Shown here piece after piece: positions 27,110 to 37,620 of a stretch of 64,000 nt of DNA. Position numbers and translations under genes: made by a program. Location: the NCBI GenBank assembly GCA_030748735.1, contig JASMLK010000106.1, positions 1-64,000 of the forward strand, read 5' to 3'. Each line of letters starts with the position of its first letter. The stretch's first letter is position 1. This DNA is from Myxococcota bacterium (GTDB taxonomy: Bacteria > Myxococcota_A > UBA9160 > UBA4427). The notes under the pieces were generated by a model. The model worked only from the letters and a program-made list of their open reading frames with translations. It was not told where the DNA came from and made no database searches.

Positions 27110-27417
27110 GCGCTTGCGCGCGGGGACCTGGCGTACGCCGCCGCCGCCGAGAAGTGCAGCACCCGCACGCAGTACACGAACATCGAGGCACAAGCCTCTT
27201 CGAGATAAAGCCGCCGCGCATCGACTTCACCCAGGTGACACAGCAGCTCCGCCTCGACCGCACGCCCGCGACCAATCAACGCGTGCGTCGCCGCCAGCAA
27301 CTCGGGGTTGCCAAGATCTCCAAGAGACCTGTTCATCTGATGACCTCGCCGGGGCAACTCGCTTTGAAGAGAGTTGATCCTCAGGAGTTCGGTACGGGTG
27401 GGATAAAGAGAGTTCAT
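27110..27417 (-). pseudogene. N-terminal remnant of an HNH endonuclease family gene
   Basis: Minus-strand reading from ATG 27417 (or 27336): LLRINSLQSELPRR, LGNPELLAATHALIGRGRAV, EAELLCHLGEVDARRLYLEE, ACASMFVYCVRVLHFSAAAA, YAR. This is the N-terminal domain found in HNH endonucleases of deltaproteobacteria and Myxococcota. Similarity ends near 27127 and the catalytic HNH domain is absent. The fragment directly abuts the DUF4384-like piece, so at least one deletion joined two broken genes. Such HNH genes are often multicopy and mobile. Confidence 0.6.
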
Positions 27418-27455
27418 CGCCTGGTCGCGGTGCCGGCACCGGAGCGCCGCCCGCC

Positions 27456-29132
<1,677 letters not shown>

Positions 29133-29332
29133 GGTCGAATCCCCTATTACGGAAGGCAGAGTGCGGAGTGACGGGTGCGGTTCGGACGGCGTCTGGACGC
29201 GGCTCGCGATCGAGCGCCGCCCAGTTTATCGAGGGCAAGTCGTTTCGCGAGGGCTGAGGACTTTCGATCGACGCACATCCCGTGCCCCGAGGCTGGTCGA
29301 AGGACGCGCCACCCGTCACACTCCTGCGCGAA

Positions 29333-30919
29333 ATGGTCCGCCGCGAAGCTGCTCCCGAACCCGTCGCTCCCACACGCGTGCTGCGGCTCTGGCTCGTCCA
29401 CGCGCTCGTGCTGGTCGCGCTGGTCGCGGCGACGGGATGCTTCGGAGAACGCCACCCCGAAGTCCTGGTCATCGTCAACAGCGAAAGCCCGACGTCCCTG
29501 GCGATCGGCCGCTACTACGCCGAGCTGCGGGGCGTGCCCGCGGGCAACGTGGTGGAGCTCGCGATCTCCCTCGACGACCCCACCCTCGCGGACGCCGCGC
29601 AGGAGACGGTCAGCGCCGAGCAGTACCACGAGCTGCTGCGCGAACCCATCGAGCGCTATCTCGAAGAATACGACCTGCGCGACACGATCGAGATCATCGT
29701 CACGACCAAGGGCATCCCGCTTCGCATCGACGGCAAGACCGCGACGATGGAGCACTGGCTCAACGTCACCACCCAGGCCGCTGTCGACGCTGAGCTCTCG
29801 CTGCTCTTCAGCGACGCAGCGGGTTCGGCCGGCATCAGCCAATCCATCAACCCGTACTTCGACGCGCGGGTGTCGTTTGGAACGTTTCGCGAGGAGAACC
29901 CCGACAGCCCCCTTCGCTACATGGTGGCGAGGCTCACGGGGTACGCGAACGAATTCGATCGCGAGACCCAACTCCCGGTGGACGTGAAGCGCTTGATCGA
30001 CGGCGCCAACGGACCGGCGATCGTACCGGGCGATGCGACCTGGTTGGTCGATGAGGACCCTTCGCGCGGGCCCGGGCACGCGATTGCGAATCGCATCTGG
30101 CTCGAAGCCACCGCCAGCATCCTCAGCGCGATGAAGCTGCCCGTGACCCACGATCGCGAGAACGAATTCGTGTCCGATCGCGCAACGATCGTTGGCTACA
30201 CGTCCTGGGGCAGCAACGATGGCAACGATGCGGGCAAGCCCTACTACGGAGAGATCGATGGGGACCTCTATCCAGGCACCTTCGGCCCGCGCAGCATCGC
30301 GGTCGACCTCGTGAGTACCGGGGGGCGCACCTTCACCCATCCACCGAAGTACGGGCAGTCACTCACCGCCGACCTGGTACATCTCGGCGCGAGTGGAGCG
30401 ACGGGGCACGTCTACGAGCCGGCGTTGTCGGGCGTCCCGCGCCCCCACATCCTGCTCCCCACCTACGCGTCGGGCGTTCGCGCCGTCGAAGCCTTCTACC
30501 GCAGCATCCCCTACCTCGGTTGGATGAATATCTACGTCGGGGACCCGCTGATGACGACCCCCGTGCCGCGTATCCGCCCGGAAGGCGACCGCGACCGCGA
30601 CGGCGTCCCCGACGAAAACGACAACTGCACCGAGGTTCCGAACCCCGAGCAGCGCGACACCAACGCCGATGGCTTCGGCAACCTGTGCGATCCCGACGTC
30701 GACGGCGATGGCCTCGTGACGACGTCCTGGGGCGAGATCTACCCCCTCACGCGTCGAGGGGACGTCGAGTGGATCGCGATGTCTTCACAGAACGGCCCCT
30801 ACGACCCCAACTTCGATCTCGACGGAGACGGTGACGTGGACGGCGACGACATCACGATCGCCCACATGACGCTCTTCATGCCGCCGGGCCCGAGCGGTCA
30901 GGCCGAAACCAGACGCTGA
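29333..30919 (+). CDS. TIGR03790 family lipoprotein with TSP3 and dockerin-like repeats
   Basis: 528 residues. Lipobox VAATGC, then the TIGR03790 domain: HPEVLVIVNSESPTSLAIGR, YYAELRGVPAGNVVELAISL, IEIIVTTKGIPLRIDGK. C-terminally come thrombospondin type-3 calcium repeats (DRDGVPDENDNCTEVPNPEQ, DTNADGFGNLCDPDVDGDG) and a dockerin-like DLDGDGDVDGDDITIAHMT. TIGR03790 has no assigned function. The calcium repeats suggest an extracellular or surface location, although the lipobox anchors it. GTG 29282 is an alternative start. Divergent from ettA. Confidence 0.88.
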   Translation: MVRREAAPEPVAPTRVLRLWLVHALVLVALVAATGCFGERHPEVLVIVNSESPTSLAIGRYYAELRGVPAGNVVELAISLDDPTLADAAQETVSAEQYHELLREPIERYLEEYDLRDTIEIIVTTKGIPLRIDGKTATMEHWLNVTTQAAVDAELSLLFSDAAGSAGISQSINPYFDARVSFGTFREENPDSPLRYMVARLTGYANEFDRETQLPVDVKRLIDGANGPAIVPGDATWLVDEDPSRGPGHAIANRIWLEATASILSAMKLPVTHDRENEFVSDRATIVGYTSWGSNDGNDAGKPYYGEIDGDLYPGTFGPRSIAVDLVSTGGRTFTHPPKYGQSLTADLVHLGASGATGHVYEPALSGVPRPHILLPTYASGVRAVEAFYRSIPYLGWMNIYVGDPLMTTPVPRIRPEGDRDRDGVPDENDNCTEVPNPEQRDTNADGFGNLCDPDVDGDGLVTTSWGEIYPLTRRGDVEWIAMSSQNGPYDPNFDLDGDGDVDGDDITIAHMTLFMPPGPSGQAETRR

Positions 30920-32599
30920 TCAGCCAGCACTCGGCTCGGCGTCGGCCGCGCTCTCTTCGCGAGACAGCCGGTAGAGAAAGAAGAGCGGAAGCGCGACCGC
31001 GACCACGCTTGCCCCGAGGTATTCGACGGGCTCACGATAGAACACCAGCGCGTTCGCGAGCCACAACACGCAAGCCGACACCAACGCGACTTGTAGCTCC
31101 GGCCGCCGCGCCGCCAGCAACGCCCCGCAGACAAAGAAGCAGTAGTAGTAGTTGGCGGGGTCCGAGAGCAGCGGAATCAATGCGAAGCCGAGCGCCGCAG
31201 TTTCATGGGGTTCGAGTCGCTGGGCAGCGCGCCAGAACCAGTACAGGCCAGGTGCGACGAACAACAGTTGGCCTCCGCGAATCGCGAAGGGTAACCAGGC
31301 CGGCGACCACGAAGTCAGGATCGCCGTGCCTTCGGCGTCGGTCGCGAGGTGCCCCGTCCCCACCATGATGCTGCGCCAGATCAAAGACGACAGACCGAGC
31401 TTGTTCAGCGACTCGTGCGCGGTGAAGACCGACATCTTCTCGTAGAACTCCGCGAACGCCGCAAACCCCCAGGCGCTCGACGCGATCGCAAAGATGAGCA
31501 GCGCAGCGCCCGCCACGACCGCGCCGACACCCAGAGCCACGGCGCGCGCGCGTGCGCCCTCATCGCGATTGACGCGATTGGCGCGAAGCCAGGTTCCAAC
31601 GCCGAAAGCGGCGATGAAGATCCCCGGAAAGATGCGCAAGAGCGATGGCAGTGCGAGGACCGCCCCTCCGGCCGCGTCCTTCTTCCTGTAGACCAGACAC
31701 AACCCCAGGATCACGCCGAAGAACCACAGGTTGCGAAGGAAGGAGTCGCCAATCCAGCCATAACCCCAGTGCGTCCCCGTCCCCCAGACGATCGCCGCGA
31801 GCGCGGCCACCTCCAACCCGAACGCCCAGACGATCGCAAGGAGCGCAGCGACGATGAGCAGCCGATCGGCGCGGATCAACCACGCGAAGCCGGCGTCGTC
31901 GACGGCAACCCGCGACGTCAACGCGCCACCAACCGCTGTCCAGATCGGGGTCGGGTTGTAGCCGTGATCGAAGAACGTCGCGTGCCAGTGCTGCTTTACG
32001 AAGCGGTCGTTGAACCAAGCGACGTCGTGGGCGAAGTCTCGCCAACGCGCGTCGCTGAACTGCGCGCGGCACTGCCGCGCGGCCGCCAGCGCCGTGTCGG
32101 GCGTATGGAATCGCAGCGTACGCTGATCGCGCACCCTGGGCAGATCGAACCGCGACTCCACCCCCGACTCGATCAACGCCATGAGCGTGCAGTGATAGAG
32201 ATCGAAGTGGCCGACTTCCGAGAAGTACTTCGAACCCATGTAGTAATGGAAGACGTCGGTGTCCTTGAACCCGACACCCGGCTTCGAGCGAAAGAAGTCG
32301 TAGTAGACCGCGAACGACGAAACGGCCACGACCAGCAACAACCCCACGCGCACGGAAGCCCGGCGGCCCTCGAGCGCCCCCCTGTCGGAACGCGCGCGCA
32401 GCCATGCAACGACGACCACGAGCCATGCCGAGACCGCAATTGCGAGTCGCCATCCCAACATGGTGCGCTCTAGGCGCATCGCTTCCTCGAGTGCGCGTGC
32501 ATGGGGGTCGACGGCTGCTCCTGCGACCAGCGGGACGAGCAGGCACAAGAGCCCGAACGCGAAGCCGGCGCCGAGCACCTTTGGTTCAGTCCGCTGCAT
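30920..32599 (-). CDS. Polytopic membrane protein, GT87-like
   Basis: 559 residues, about 11-12 hydrophobic segments, with an early periplasmic loop DTDVFHYYMGSKYFSEVGHF that resembles the first loop of GT87 (polyprenol-P-mannose mannosyltransferase-like) proteins. LRNLWFFGVILGLCLVYRKK and SLLRIFPGIFIAAFGVGTWL are further membrane parts. Large extracytoplasmic loops hold several His and Trp residues. Family not certain. It overlaps the upstream dehydrogenase gene by 14 bp, indicating co-transcription, although the functions look unrelated. Confidence 0.7.
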   Translation of the reverse strand: MQRTEPKVLGAGFAFGLLCLLVPLVAGAAVDPHARALEEAMRLERTMLGWRLAIAVSAWLVVVVAWLRARSDRGALEGRRASVRVGLLLVVAVSSFAVYYDFFRSKPGVGFKDTDVFHYYMGSKYFSEVGHFDLYHCTLMALIESGVESRFDLPRVRDQRTLRFHTPDTALAAARQCRAQFSDARWRDFAHDVAWFNDRFVKQHWHATFFDHGYNPTPIWTAVGGALTSRVAVDDAGFAWLIRADRLLIVAALLAIVWAFGLEVAALAAIVWGTGTHWGYGWIGDSFLRNLWFFGVILGLCLVYRKKDAAGGAVLALPSLLRIFPGIFIAAFGVGTWLRANRVNRDEGARARAVALGVGAVVAGAALLIFAIASSAWGFAAFAEFYEKMSVFTAHESLNKLGLSSLIWRSIMVGTGHLATDAEGTAILTSWSPAWLPFAIRGGQLLFVAPGLYWFWRAAQRLEPHETAALGFALIPLLSDPANYYYCFFVCGALLAARRPELQVALVSACVLWLANALVFYREPVEYLGASVVAVALPLFFLYRLSREESAADAEPSAG

Positions 32600-33488
32600 C
32601 GAGCAGGGTCATCAGGCTCGAGGTGTCGAGGCGACCGCCGCCCCTTTCCTGAACACGCTCGTAGAACTCGTCGACGAGCCGGGCCACCGGAAGCTCGGCA
32701 CCGACCTCTCGCGCTTCGTCGAAGGCGATCGCGAGGTCCTTGCGCATCCAATCCACCGCAAAACCGAAGTCGAACTCACCGGCCAACATCGTGAGCGCGC
32801 GGTTGTCCATCTGCCAACTCTGTGCGGCGCCTTTCGAAATCACCTCGACGACCCGCGCTCCGTCGAGCCCGGCGCGCTTCGCGAAGTCGAGGCCTTCGGC
32901 CAACCCCTGCACGAGCCCCGCGATACAGATCTGGTTCGCCGCCTTGGTGAGTTGTCCCGAACCCGCCTCGCCCATCAACGAGTGCATCTTCGCGTAGCAG
33001 TCGAACCAATGACTGGCGCGCGCGTACGCGGCGGCCTCGCCGCCGACCATCACGGTGAGGGCACCGCTTTCGGCACCCGACTGTCCGCCCGAAACCGGTG
33101 CGTCGAGAAAGGCAACACCCTTCTCTCTCGCCGCAACAAGGAGTTCGCGCGCGAGCCCCGGCGAAGCCGTCGTGTGATCGACGAGCAGACCGCCTTCGCC
33201 CATCGCACCCAACGCACCACCCTCACCCAACGCGACTTCGCGTAGATCCGCGTCGTTTCCGCTGCAGATGAAGACGGCTCGAGCCCCATCGACCGCGCCG
33301 GCGGGGGTGTCGGCCAGTCGCCCTCCGAACTCCTCCACCCAACGCTCGGCCCGAGCAGTGGTTCGGTTGTAGACGCTGACCTCGTGACCCGCTCGCGCGA
33401 GATGCCCGGCCATCGGATAGCCCATCGTACCGAGGCACAAGAAGGCGAGGCGTTCGGCGGGCATCGAGGGTTCAGTCATGCTTGTCAC
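32586..33488 (-). CDS. NAD-binding 3-hydroxyisobutyrate/6-phosphogluconate dehydrogenase-like protein
   Basis: 300 residues of the beta-hydroxyacid dehydrogenase family. LAFLCLGTMGYPMAGHLARA is the nucleotide site (GLGxMG variant); LLVDHTTASPGLARELL, FLDAPVSGGQSGAESGALTV is the substrate loop, and GQLTKAANQICIAGLVQGLA carries the catalytic Lys. C-terminal helix YERVQERGGGRLDTSSLM. Likely oxidises a small beta-hydroxyacid or reduces the semialdehyde; tartronate semialdehyde reductase and HIBADH are both possible. Starts at 33488 or 33479. Downstream gene overlaps by 14 bp. Confidence 0.9.
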   Translation of the reverse strand: MTSMTEPSMPAERLAFLCLGTMGYPMAGHLARAGHEVSVYNRTTARAERWVEEFGGRLADTPAGAVDGARAVFICSGNDADLREVALGEGGALGAMGEGGLLVDHTTASPGLARELLVAAREKGVAFLDAPVSGGQSGAESGALTVMVGGEAAAYARASHWFDCYAKMHSLMGEAGSGQLTKAANQICIAGLVQGLAEGLDFAKRAGLDGARVVEVISKGAAQSWQMDNRALTMLAGEFDFGFAVDWMRKDLAIAFDEAREVGAELPVARLVDEFYERVQERGGGRLDTSSLMTLLDAAD

Positions 33489-33533
33489 GCCTTCGGGTTT
33501 CCGCGAGAAGGGCTCGAGACTTCGCGCGGCTTG

Positions 33534-34613
33534 CTAGAAGACCCATTTCCAGCCCGTGCTGAGCGTCCAGTCGCGCTCGACCTGTGGCCCCACCAGCTTC
33601 TGATAGACGGGCCACGACGCTTCGAGGGACAAGCGCTGCTCACCCTTGAAGGGCAGCGCGATGTTCAAGCCCGGCGAAAGCGACAGGCGTTGGCCCCGCG
33701 TCCGGCTGCGCAGAGAAGCCAGGTGGTCATCGGGACCCACGACCTTGTCACCGCGGTGGCGCTTCCAGCGATCGTATCCGATGCGCAGCGACGCACTCAG
33801 CTGCTCGACGATGTCGTGAGCGAGCCAGCCCGAAAACGAAAGCACGTCCCCGTGCCGGTAGTGGCGGGGATTGTCCTCGACGCCGATCGAACCGTTGCCA
33901 TGCACACCCCAGCCGAGCCCCTCCCACGAACCCGAGTACGTGAGCCCGGCGAGTAGCGCGACGCTGCGGCTACCGGTCTGCATGGATCGTGGAAGCAACA
34001 CCTTGCCGCTGTCGCCGTCACCCGGAATGTCGTCGCGCTCGCTGATTTCACCAGTCGGCAGGCGCAGGCCGGCGAACAGATCGAGCGCCTCTTCGCCTTT
34101 CGTCATGAAGGGAAACATGATGGCGATTTCGAGATCACCCAGACCCGAAGAGCGGGTCGTGTAGCGGTCGCCGCCCCCGTCGAAGCTTCGCGTGCGCATT
34201 TCCCGTTCGATCAGCGGGAGCATCAACGAAAGGGTCAGCCGCTTGAATGGGGCGTAGCGGACACCAAAGGTATGGACGTCGCTATCGAGGCGCGTCGGCA
34301 CCTGGGTGATCGACGCAGAGCTGGCGTCGCTGGTGTCGACGCGATCGGTGCCATCGCGCAACCCACGGCCTTCTTCGCGCCGATAGGCATAGGAAAGCGA
34401 CCACTCGCCCTTTTCGAGGGGCAGGTCGTAGTGCACGCCATGAGGAACCGCGGGCCGTGCATACGCCACGCCAGCACCAACGACCAAAACAGCGAAGAGC
34501 ATCGCCGCCAAACACGAAAGCAGTGCAAACAGGGCGAACCCGGTGAAACGCTCATGTGTGGCGATGCTTCGTCGGTTCACGCGGCGCAAGCTAGACAAAG
34601 GGCCGGAATGCAT
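33534..34613 (-). CDS. Outer-membrane beta-barrel protein (transporter-like)
   Basis: About 359 residues. The N-terminal hydrophobic segment LFALLSCLAAMLFAVLVVGA is a signal sequence or anchor. The rest is a run of amphipathic strands typical of the Meta-phenol-degradation/transporter beta-barrel family (GEWSLSYAYRREEG, LTLSLMLPLIEREM, EEALDLFAGLRLPTGEISE) ending DWTLSTGWKWVF with C-terminal Phe. Substrate unknown. The upstream peptidase-like gene ends TGA overlapping this ATG by one base (TGATG), so the two are translationally coupled. Confidence 0.78.
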   Translation of the reverse strand: MHSGPLSSLRRVNRRSIATHERFTGFALFALLSCLAAMLFAVLVVGAGVAYARPAVPHGVHYDLPLEKGEWSLSYAYRREEGRGLRDGTDRVDTSDASSASITQVPTRLDSDVHTFGVRYAPFKRLTLSLMLPLIEREMRTRSFDGGGDRYTTRSSGLGDLEIAIMFPFMTKGEEALDLFAGLRLPTGEISERDDIPGDGDSGKVLLPRSMQTGSRSVALLAGLTYSGSWEGLGWGVHGNGSIGVEDNPRHYRHGDVLSFSGWLAHDIVEQLSASLRIGYDRWKRHRGDKVVGPDDHLASLRSRTRGQRLSLSPGLNIALPFKGEQRLSLEASWPVYQKLVGPQVERDWTLSTGWKWVF

Positions 34614-35485
34614 CAATACGAACCGCGGCGCAGGGCAGTTGCGAAGTCTTCTTCGAGGCGAGACACATCACCCCGGTAGATGCGGCGCACGGCATCGGCC
34701 AGGTCGCCCGTTCGCGCGACACGGCGACACAGGTCGCGCAGACGCCGGTCGCCACGCACGCTTGCGAGATAGTCGATGAAGGCATGGGACTGCAGATAGG
34801 CGAGCTGTGCATCGCGGGGTGCGAGGTGCCCGAGTGCGCGCGAACTCAGTTGCGCCAGGCTGAAGAGCTGTTCCTGCGAGGCGATCTGACGAAGCACACG
34901 CTTCTGTCCGGGGACCAGGTGGTGCAAACCGAGCGCCCGCGCTTCGAACCATTCGGCCACCCCCTCGTTGAACCATGCGGGCAGCGCGACACGCGGAAGC
35001 GCCTGATCGAAGGCCGCGTGCACGAGTTCGTGATGCAACACGCGTATCAGGGCATTGGTCACCTGGGTATCGCCTCGCACGTGAATCGTCCCGCCGTAGA
35101 ACCCCGCGGCCGGAAAGCGAAACAAACCGGTGAAACGCTCGGCGAACACATCCGGGTCGTGAATCGTGACCACGATGGCGTCGCGCGGGCGCAAGCCGAT
35201 CGCGGCTTCGAGTCGGCGGTACGCACCCTCGAGCACGTCGAGTACCTGCTTTTCGAACCGGCGCGATCCGTAGAAACCCGAAGTGCGATCGATGTCCACG
35301 TCCTGATAGAGGACGAAGTGGGAGGAACGGCGCTCTTCATATTCGCCATCGGCGCCGCGGCCCGCGGTGGCGATGGCGGCAGCACCGGGCACCACGGCGA
35401 TCAGCACGAGCAGAGTCGCAAGCGATCGCAGGGGACCTCTCGTGCCCCTGCGCATGCGCACCACGCTCATCCACCACTTCTGCAT
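34613..35485 (-). CDS. Peptidase MA-like gluzincin, secreted or anchored
   Basis: 290 residues. Signal segment SLATLLVLIAVVPGAAAIAT, then a zinc metallopeptidase core: LIRVLHHELVHAAFDQALPR has HExxH (HELVH), and PAWFNEGVAEWFEARALGLH has the distal Glu. This is the peptidase MA-like arrangement. C-terminal helices (SHAFIDYLASVRGDRRLRDL) resemble the rest of that family. GGAG before ATG 35485 supports this start over 35554. Substrates of these proteases are unknown. Coupled to the beta-barrel gene, suggesting a periplasmic or surface partner role. Confidence 0.82.
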   Translation of the reverse strand: MQKWWMSVVRMRRGTRGPLRSLATLLVLIAVVPGAAAIATAGRGADGEYEERRSSHFVLYQDVDIDRTSGFYGSRRFEKQVLDVLEGAYRRLEAAIGLRPRDAIVVTIHDPDVFAERFTGLFRFPAAGFYGGTIHVRGDTQVTNALIRVLHHELVHAAFDQALPRVALPAWFNEGVAEWFEARALGLHHLVPGQKRVLRQIASQEQLFSLAQLSSRALGHLAPRDAQLAYLQSHAFIDYLASVRGDRRLRDLCRRVARTGDLADAVRRIYRGDVSRLEEDFATALRRGSY

Positions 35486-35603
35486 CGACCGCTCCGCCTC
35501 GGCGCAAGCTGCGCCGTCACCATTCGCCCGTCGTTGACGATGGAAAGACGCCATGATCGCACGCCGTGTTCAACGACGCAGAGCGTTTCGCAGGCTGCCG
35601 GGG

Positions 35604-35933
35604 CTAGAAGGCGCCGAAGGTGAGCAGGCTGAGCGCAGTTCGGCCGGCGTTCTTCAGAAATTCGGCCATTTCGGCCATCGCCCTGGCCCGCGAGCCCTGG
35701 GGATAGAGGTCGGGGCAAAGGCGTTCCCGGCGCTCGTCGAGCCGCGCCATCTGCTGGAGCGTGGCGCTCGCCCACGCGGCGTTTCCCCGCTGCTTGGCCA
35801 TTTCGACCGAAGCGGCGTGGACTTCGAGCTGCTTCGCAATCCTTCGACACTGACCGCGATTCGGTTTCTGCACGGCGCCGGCCGACGTGGCGACCAGCAG
35901 ACCGAGTGCGAGCGAGATGATCATCAGTCGCAT
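35604..35933 (-). CDS. Small secreted hypothetical protein
   Basis: 109 residues: signal peptide MRLMIISLALGLLVATSAGA, then a short basic helical domain with two Cys (GQCRRIAKQLEVHAASVEMA, RRERLCPDLYPQGSRA). ATG 35933 has a purine-rich GGGAAGG upstream; the ORF-track start at 35960 adds nine unsupported residues. I do not recognise a family. The Cys pair could form a disulfide in the periplasm. It lies between the peptidase-like and GMC genes, all on the minus strand, with no clear shared function. Confidence 0.7.
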   Translation of the reverse strand: MRLMIISLALGLLVATSAGAVQKPNRGQCRRIAKQLEVHAASVEMAKQRGNAAWASATLQQMARLDERRERLCPDLYPQGSRARAMAEMAEFLKNAGRTALSLLTFGAF

Positions 35934-36066
35934 CGCCTTCCCTCCCCGACCCCGGTTCACGGGTCAGGCTTCATATCGGCCGGCCCTGCACATGAATGAA
36001 GGGGGGTAATGCCCTGACTCGGGGCCCCGTGGGGCCAGGCAACCGCCCCGCCGTGGCCGGTCGAGA

Positions 36067-37620
36067 CTACAGCGACTCGAGAATCCGCTGGGTCGCCCGA
36101 TGGGCGAGCGCCATTCCGGTGAACATCGGGTTCACGGACGGGCAGCGCGGGAAGATCCCGGTGTCGGCGATGTAGAGGTTGTCGAGGTCGTGGCAGCGCC
36201 CGAACTCGTCGACCACGCCGAGGCTCGAATCACCGTGCATCCGGGTGGTACAGAACGCGTGATTGCCGGCGCTGATGAGATCGCGCGCCTTGATGGGATG
36301 GGTCTGCAGCACACGCGCGTCGTCGAGGGAATGCATTTCTGGCGGGAGCCCCATCACGCCGGGGATGATCTTGCGCGCCCCGGCCGCGAAGAAGAGCTCC
36401 GCAATCACCCACAACGCGTGGGTGAGGATCTTCACGTCCTCGTGGTGAAAGTTCCATTTCAAGCGCGGCTTCATCCCGCGCCGGCGGGCCTTCACCGTGC
36501 CGAGTGATCGATGGGTGGAGCCGATCGCATCCCAGTTCGCGAGATAGGGCAAGTCGTGGAAGCGCTCGAGCAACGCCTTGCCGAAGCCCGGCATCCGCAC
36601 GGCCGACACCGGCGGCGGTGCCCAGAGGGTTTCGAGTTTGAAACCGTCACGCAGGAATTCGAGGGACTGCCAACCCTGTGTCGCGCCGAACTGCGGATTC
36701 ACGACGTCCGGAAAGATGCCCGCAACCGCGACACCCGGGTGAAACTGCAGATTCCTTCCGACCTGGCCCGAGCGGTTCGCGAGATCGTCGCTGCGCTGCA
36801 AAAGCACCGGCGTCGCCATGCAGCCCGCGGCCAGCACCACGGTACCGGCGCGCACGCGAAAGCGGTGCCCAGGGCGGCCCGTCAACGGCTCGACCACCTG
36901 CCCTTCGACTCCCGTCGCGCGCCGCCCTTCGTGGAGCACGCGCTGCACCTGCACCGAGGTCAGCACCCGGGCACCGAGGCGCATTGCTTCCGGGATGTAG
37001 CTGATGTCCATGCTCTGCTTCGCACGCGCGCGACACCCGGTAAAGCACTCGCCCGAGCCCTTGCACCCGCGCACGTTGCGCGCGATGGGCTCGCTCGAAT
37101 AGCCGAGCTTGTCACATGCTTCCTTCATCAACAGGTTGCGGCGCCCCTGCACGTTTTCCGGGGTCGGCGCGATACCGAGGAACTTCTCGACCGCGTCGAA
37201 GTGGGGATCGAGGACCTCGCGACTCGTGTGTTCGAGTTCGAAGAACTCCGCCCATTGGTCGAAGATGAAGGCGGGAGGACGCACGCAGATCGCCGAATTC
37301 ACGAGCGACCCGCCGCCGAGTGCGATCGCCTGCATGGTGGGCAGGATCGTCCCCTCGGTGCGGCGCAGCCCCGCTTCGCGCATCGTGCGCGCCATCGAAA
37401 GGCTGCCTTCGAACTCGTAGTCCTGCGGCGTGAAGGGAGGCCCTTCTTCGAGCAGGATCACCGAACGGCCGGCCGCGGCGATGCCATGGGCGACGACCGC
37501 ACCGGAGGGCCCGGAGCCCACCACGAGCACGTCCGCCTCTTCTTCGAAATCACCGTCGTACTGCGCGTAGACGCGCAAGCCGTCGTTGCGCGCAGCCGCG
37601 ATGGTTCGCGGTGCACTCAT
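36067..37620 (-). CDS. GMC family FAD-dependent oxidoreductase
   Basis: 517 residues. ADVLVVGSGPSGAVVAHGIA is the FAD dinucleotide motif; LGGGSLVNSAICVRPPAF, the FAD-covering RGCKGSGECFTGCRARAKQS with clustered Cys, TVVLAAGCMATPVLLQRSDD, and the C-terminal ADTGIFPRCPSVNPMFTGMA with the catalytic Asn region. Such enzymes oxidise alcohols or sterols. The stop of the upstream small-subunit gene overlaps this ATG by 4 bp, indicating a paired dehydrogenase. The electron acceptor is probably respiratory. Confidence 0.93.
   Translation of the reverse strand: MSAPRTIAAARNDGLRVYAQYDGDFEEEADVLVVGSGPSGAVVAHGIAAAGRSVILLEEGPPFTPQDYEFEGSLSMARTMREAGLRRTEGTILPTMQAIALGGGSLVNSAICVRPPAFIFDQWAEFFELEHTSREVLDPHFDAVEKFLGIAPTPENVQGRRNLLMKEACDKLGYSSEPIARNVRGCKGSGECFTGCRARAKQSMDISYIPEAMRLGARVLTSVQVQRVLHEGRRATGVEGQVVEPLTGRPGHRFRVRAGTVVLAAGCMATPVLLQRSDDLANRSGQVGRNLQFHPGVAVAGIFPDVVNPQFGATQGWQSLEFLRDGFKLETLWAPPPVSAVRMPGFGKALLERFHDLPYLANWDAIGSTHRSLGTVKARRRGMKPRLKWNFHHEDVKILTHALWVIAELFFAAGARKIIPGVMGLPPEMHSLDDARVLQTHPIKARDLISAGNHAFCTTRMHGDSSLGVVDEFGRCHDLDNLYIADTGIFPRCPSVNPMFTGMALAHRATQRILESL

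Noticed and set aside
27429-27440. GGTGCCGGCACC palindrome after ettA as a regulatory site
   Set aside because: Short GC palindrome with no adjacent promoter context.
36023-36036. GGCCCCGTGGGGCC as a transcription terminator
   Set aside because: The loop is too short and no T-tract follows; chance palindromes are common at this GC content.
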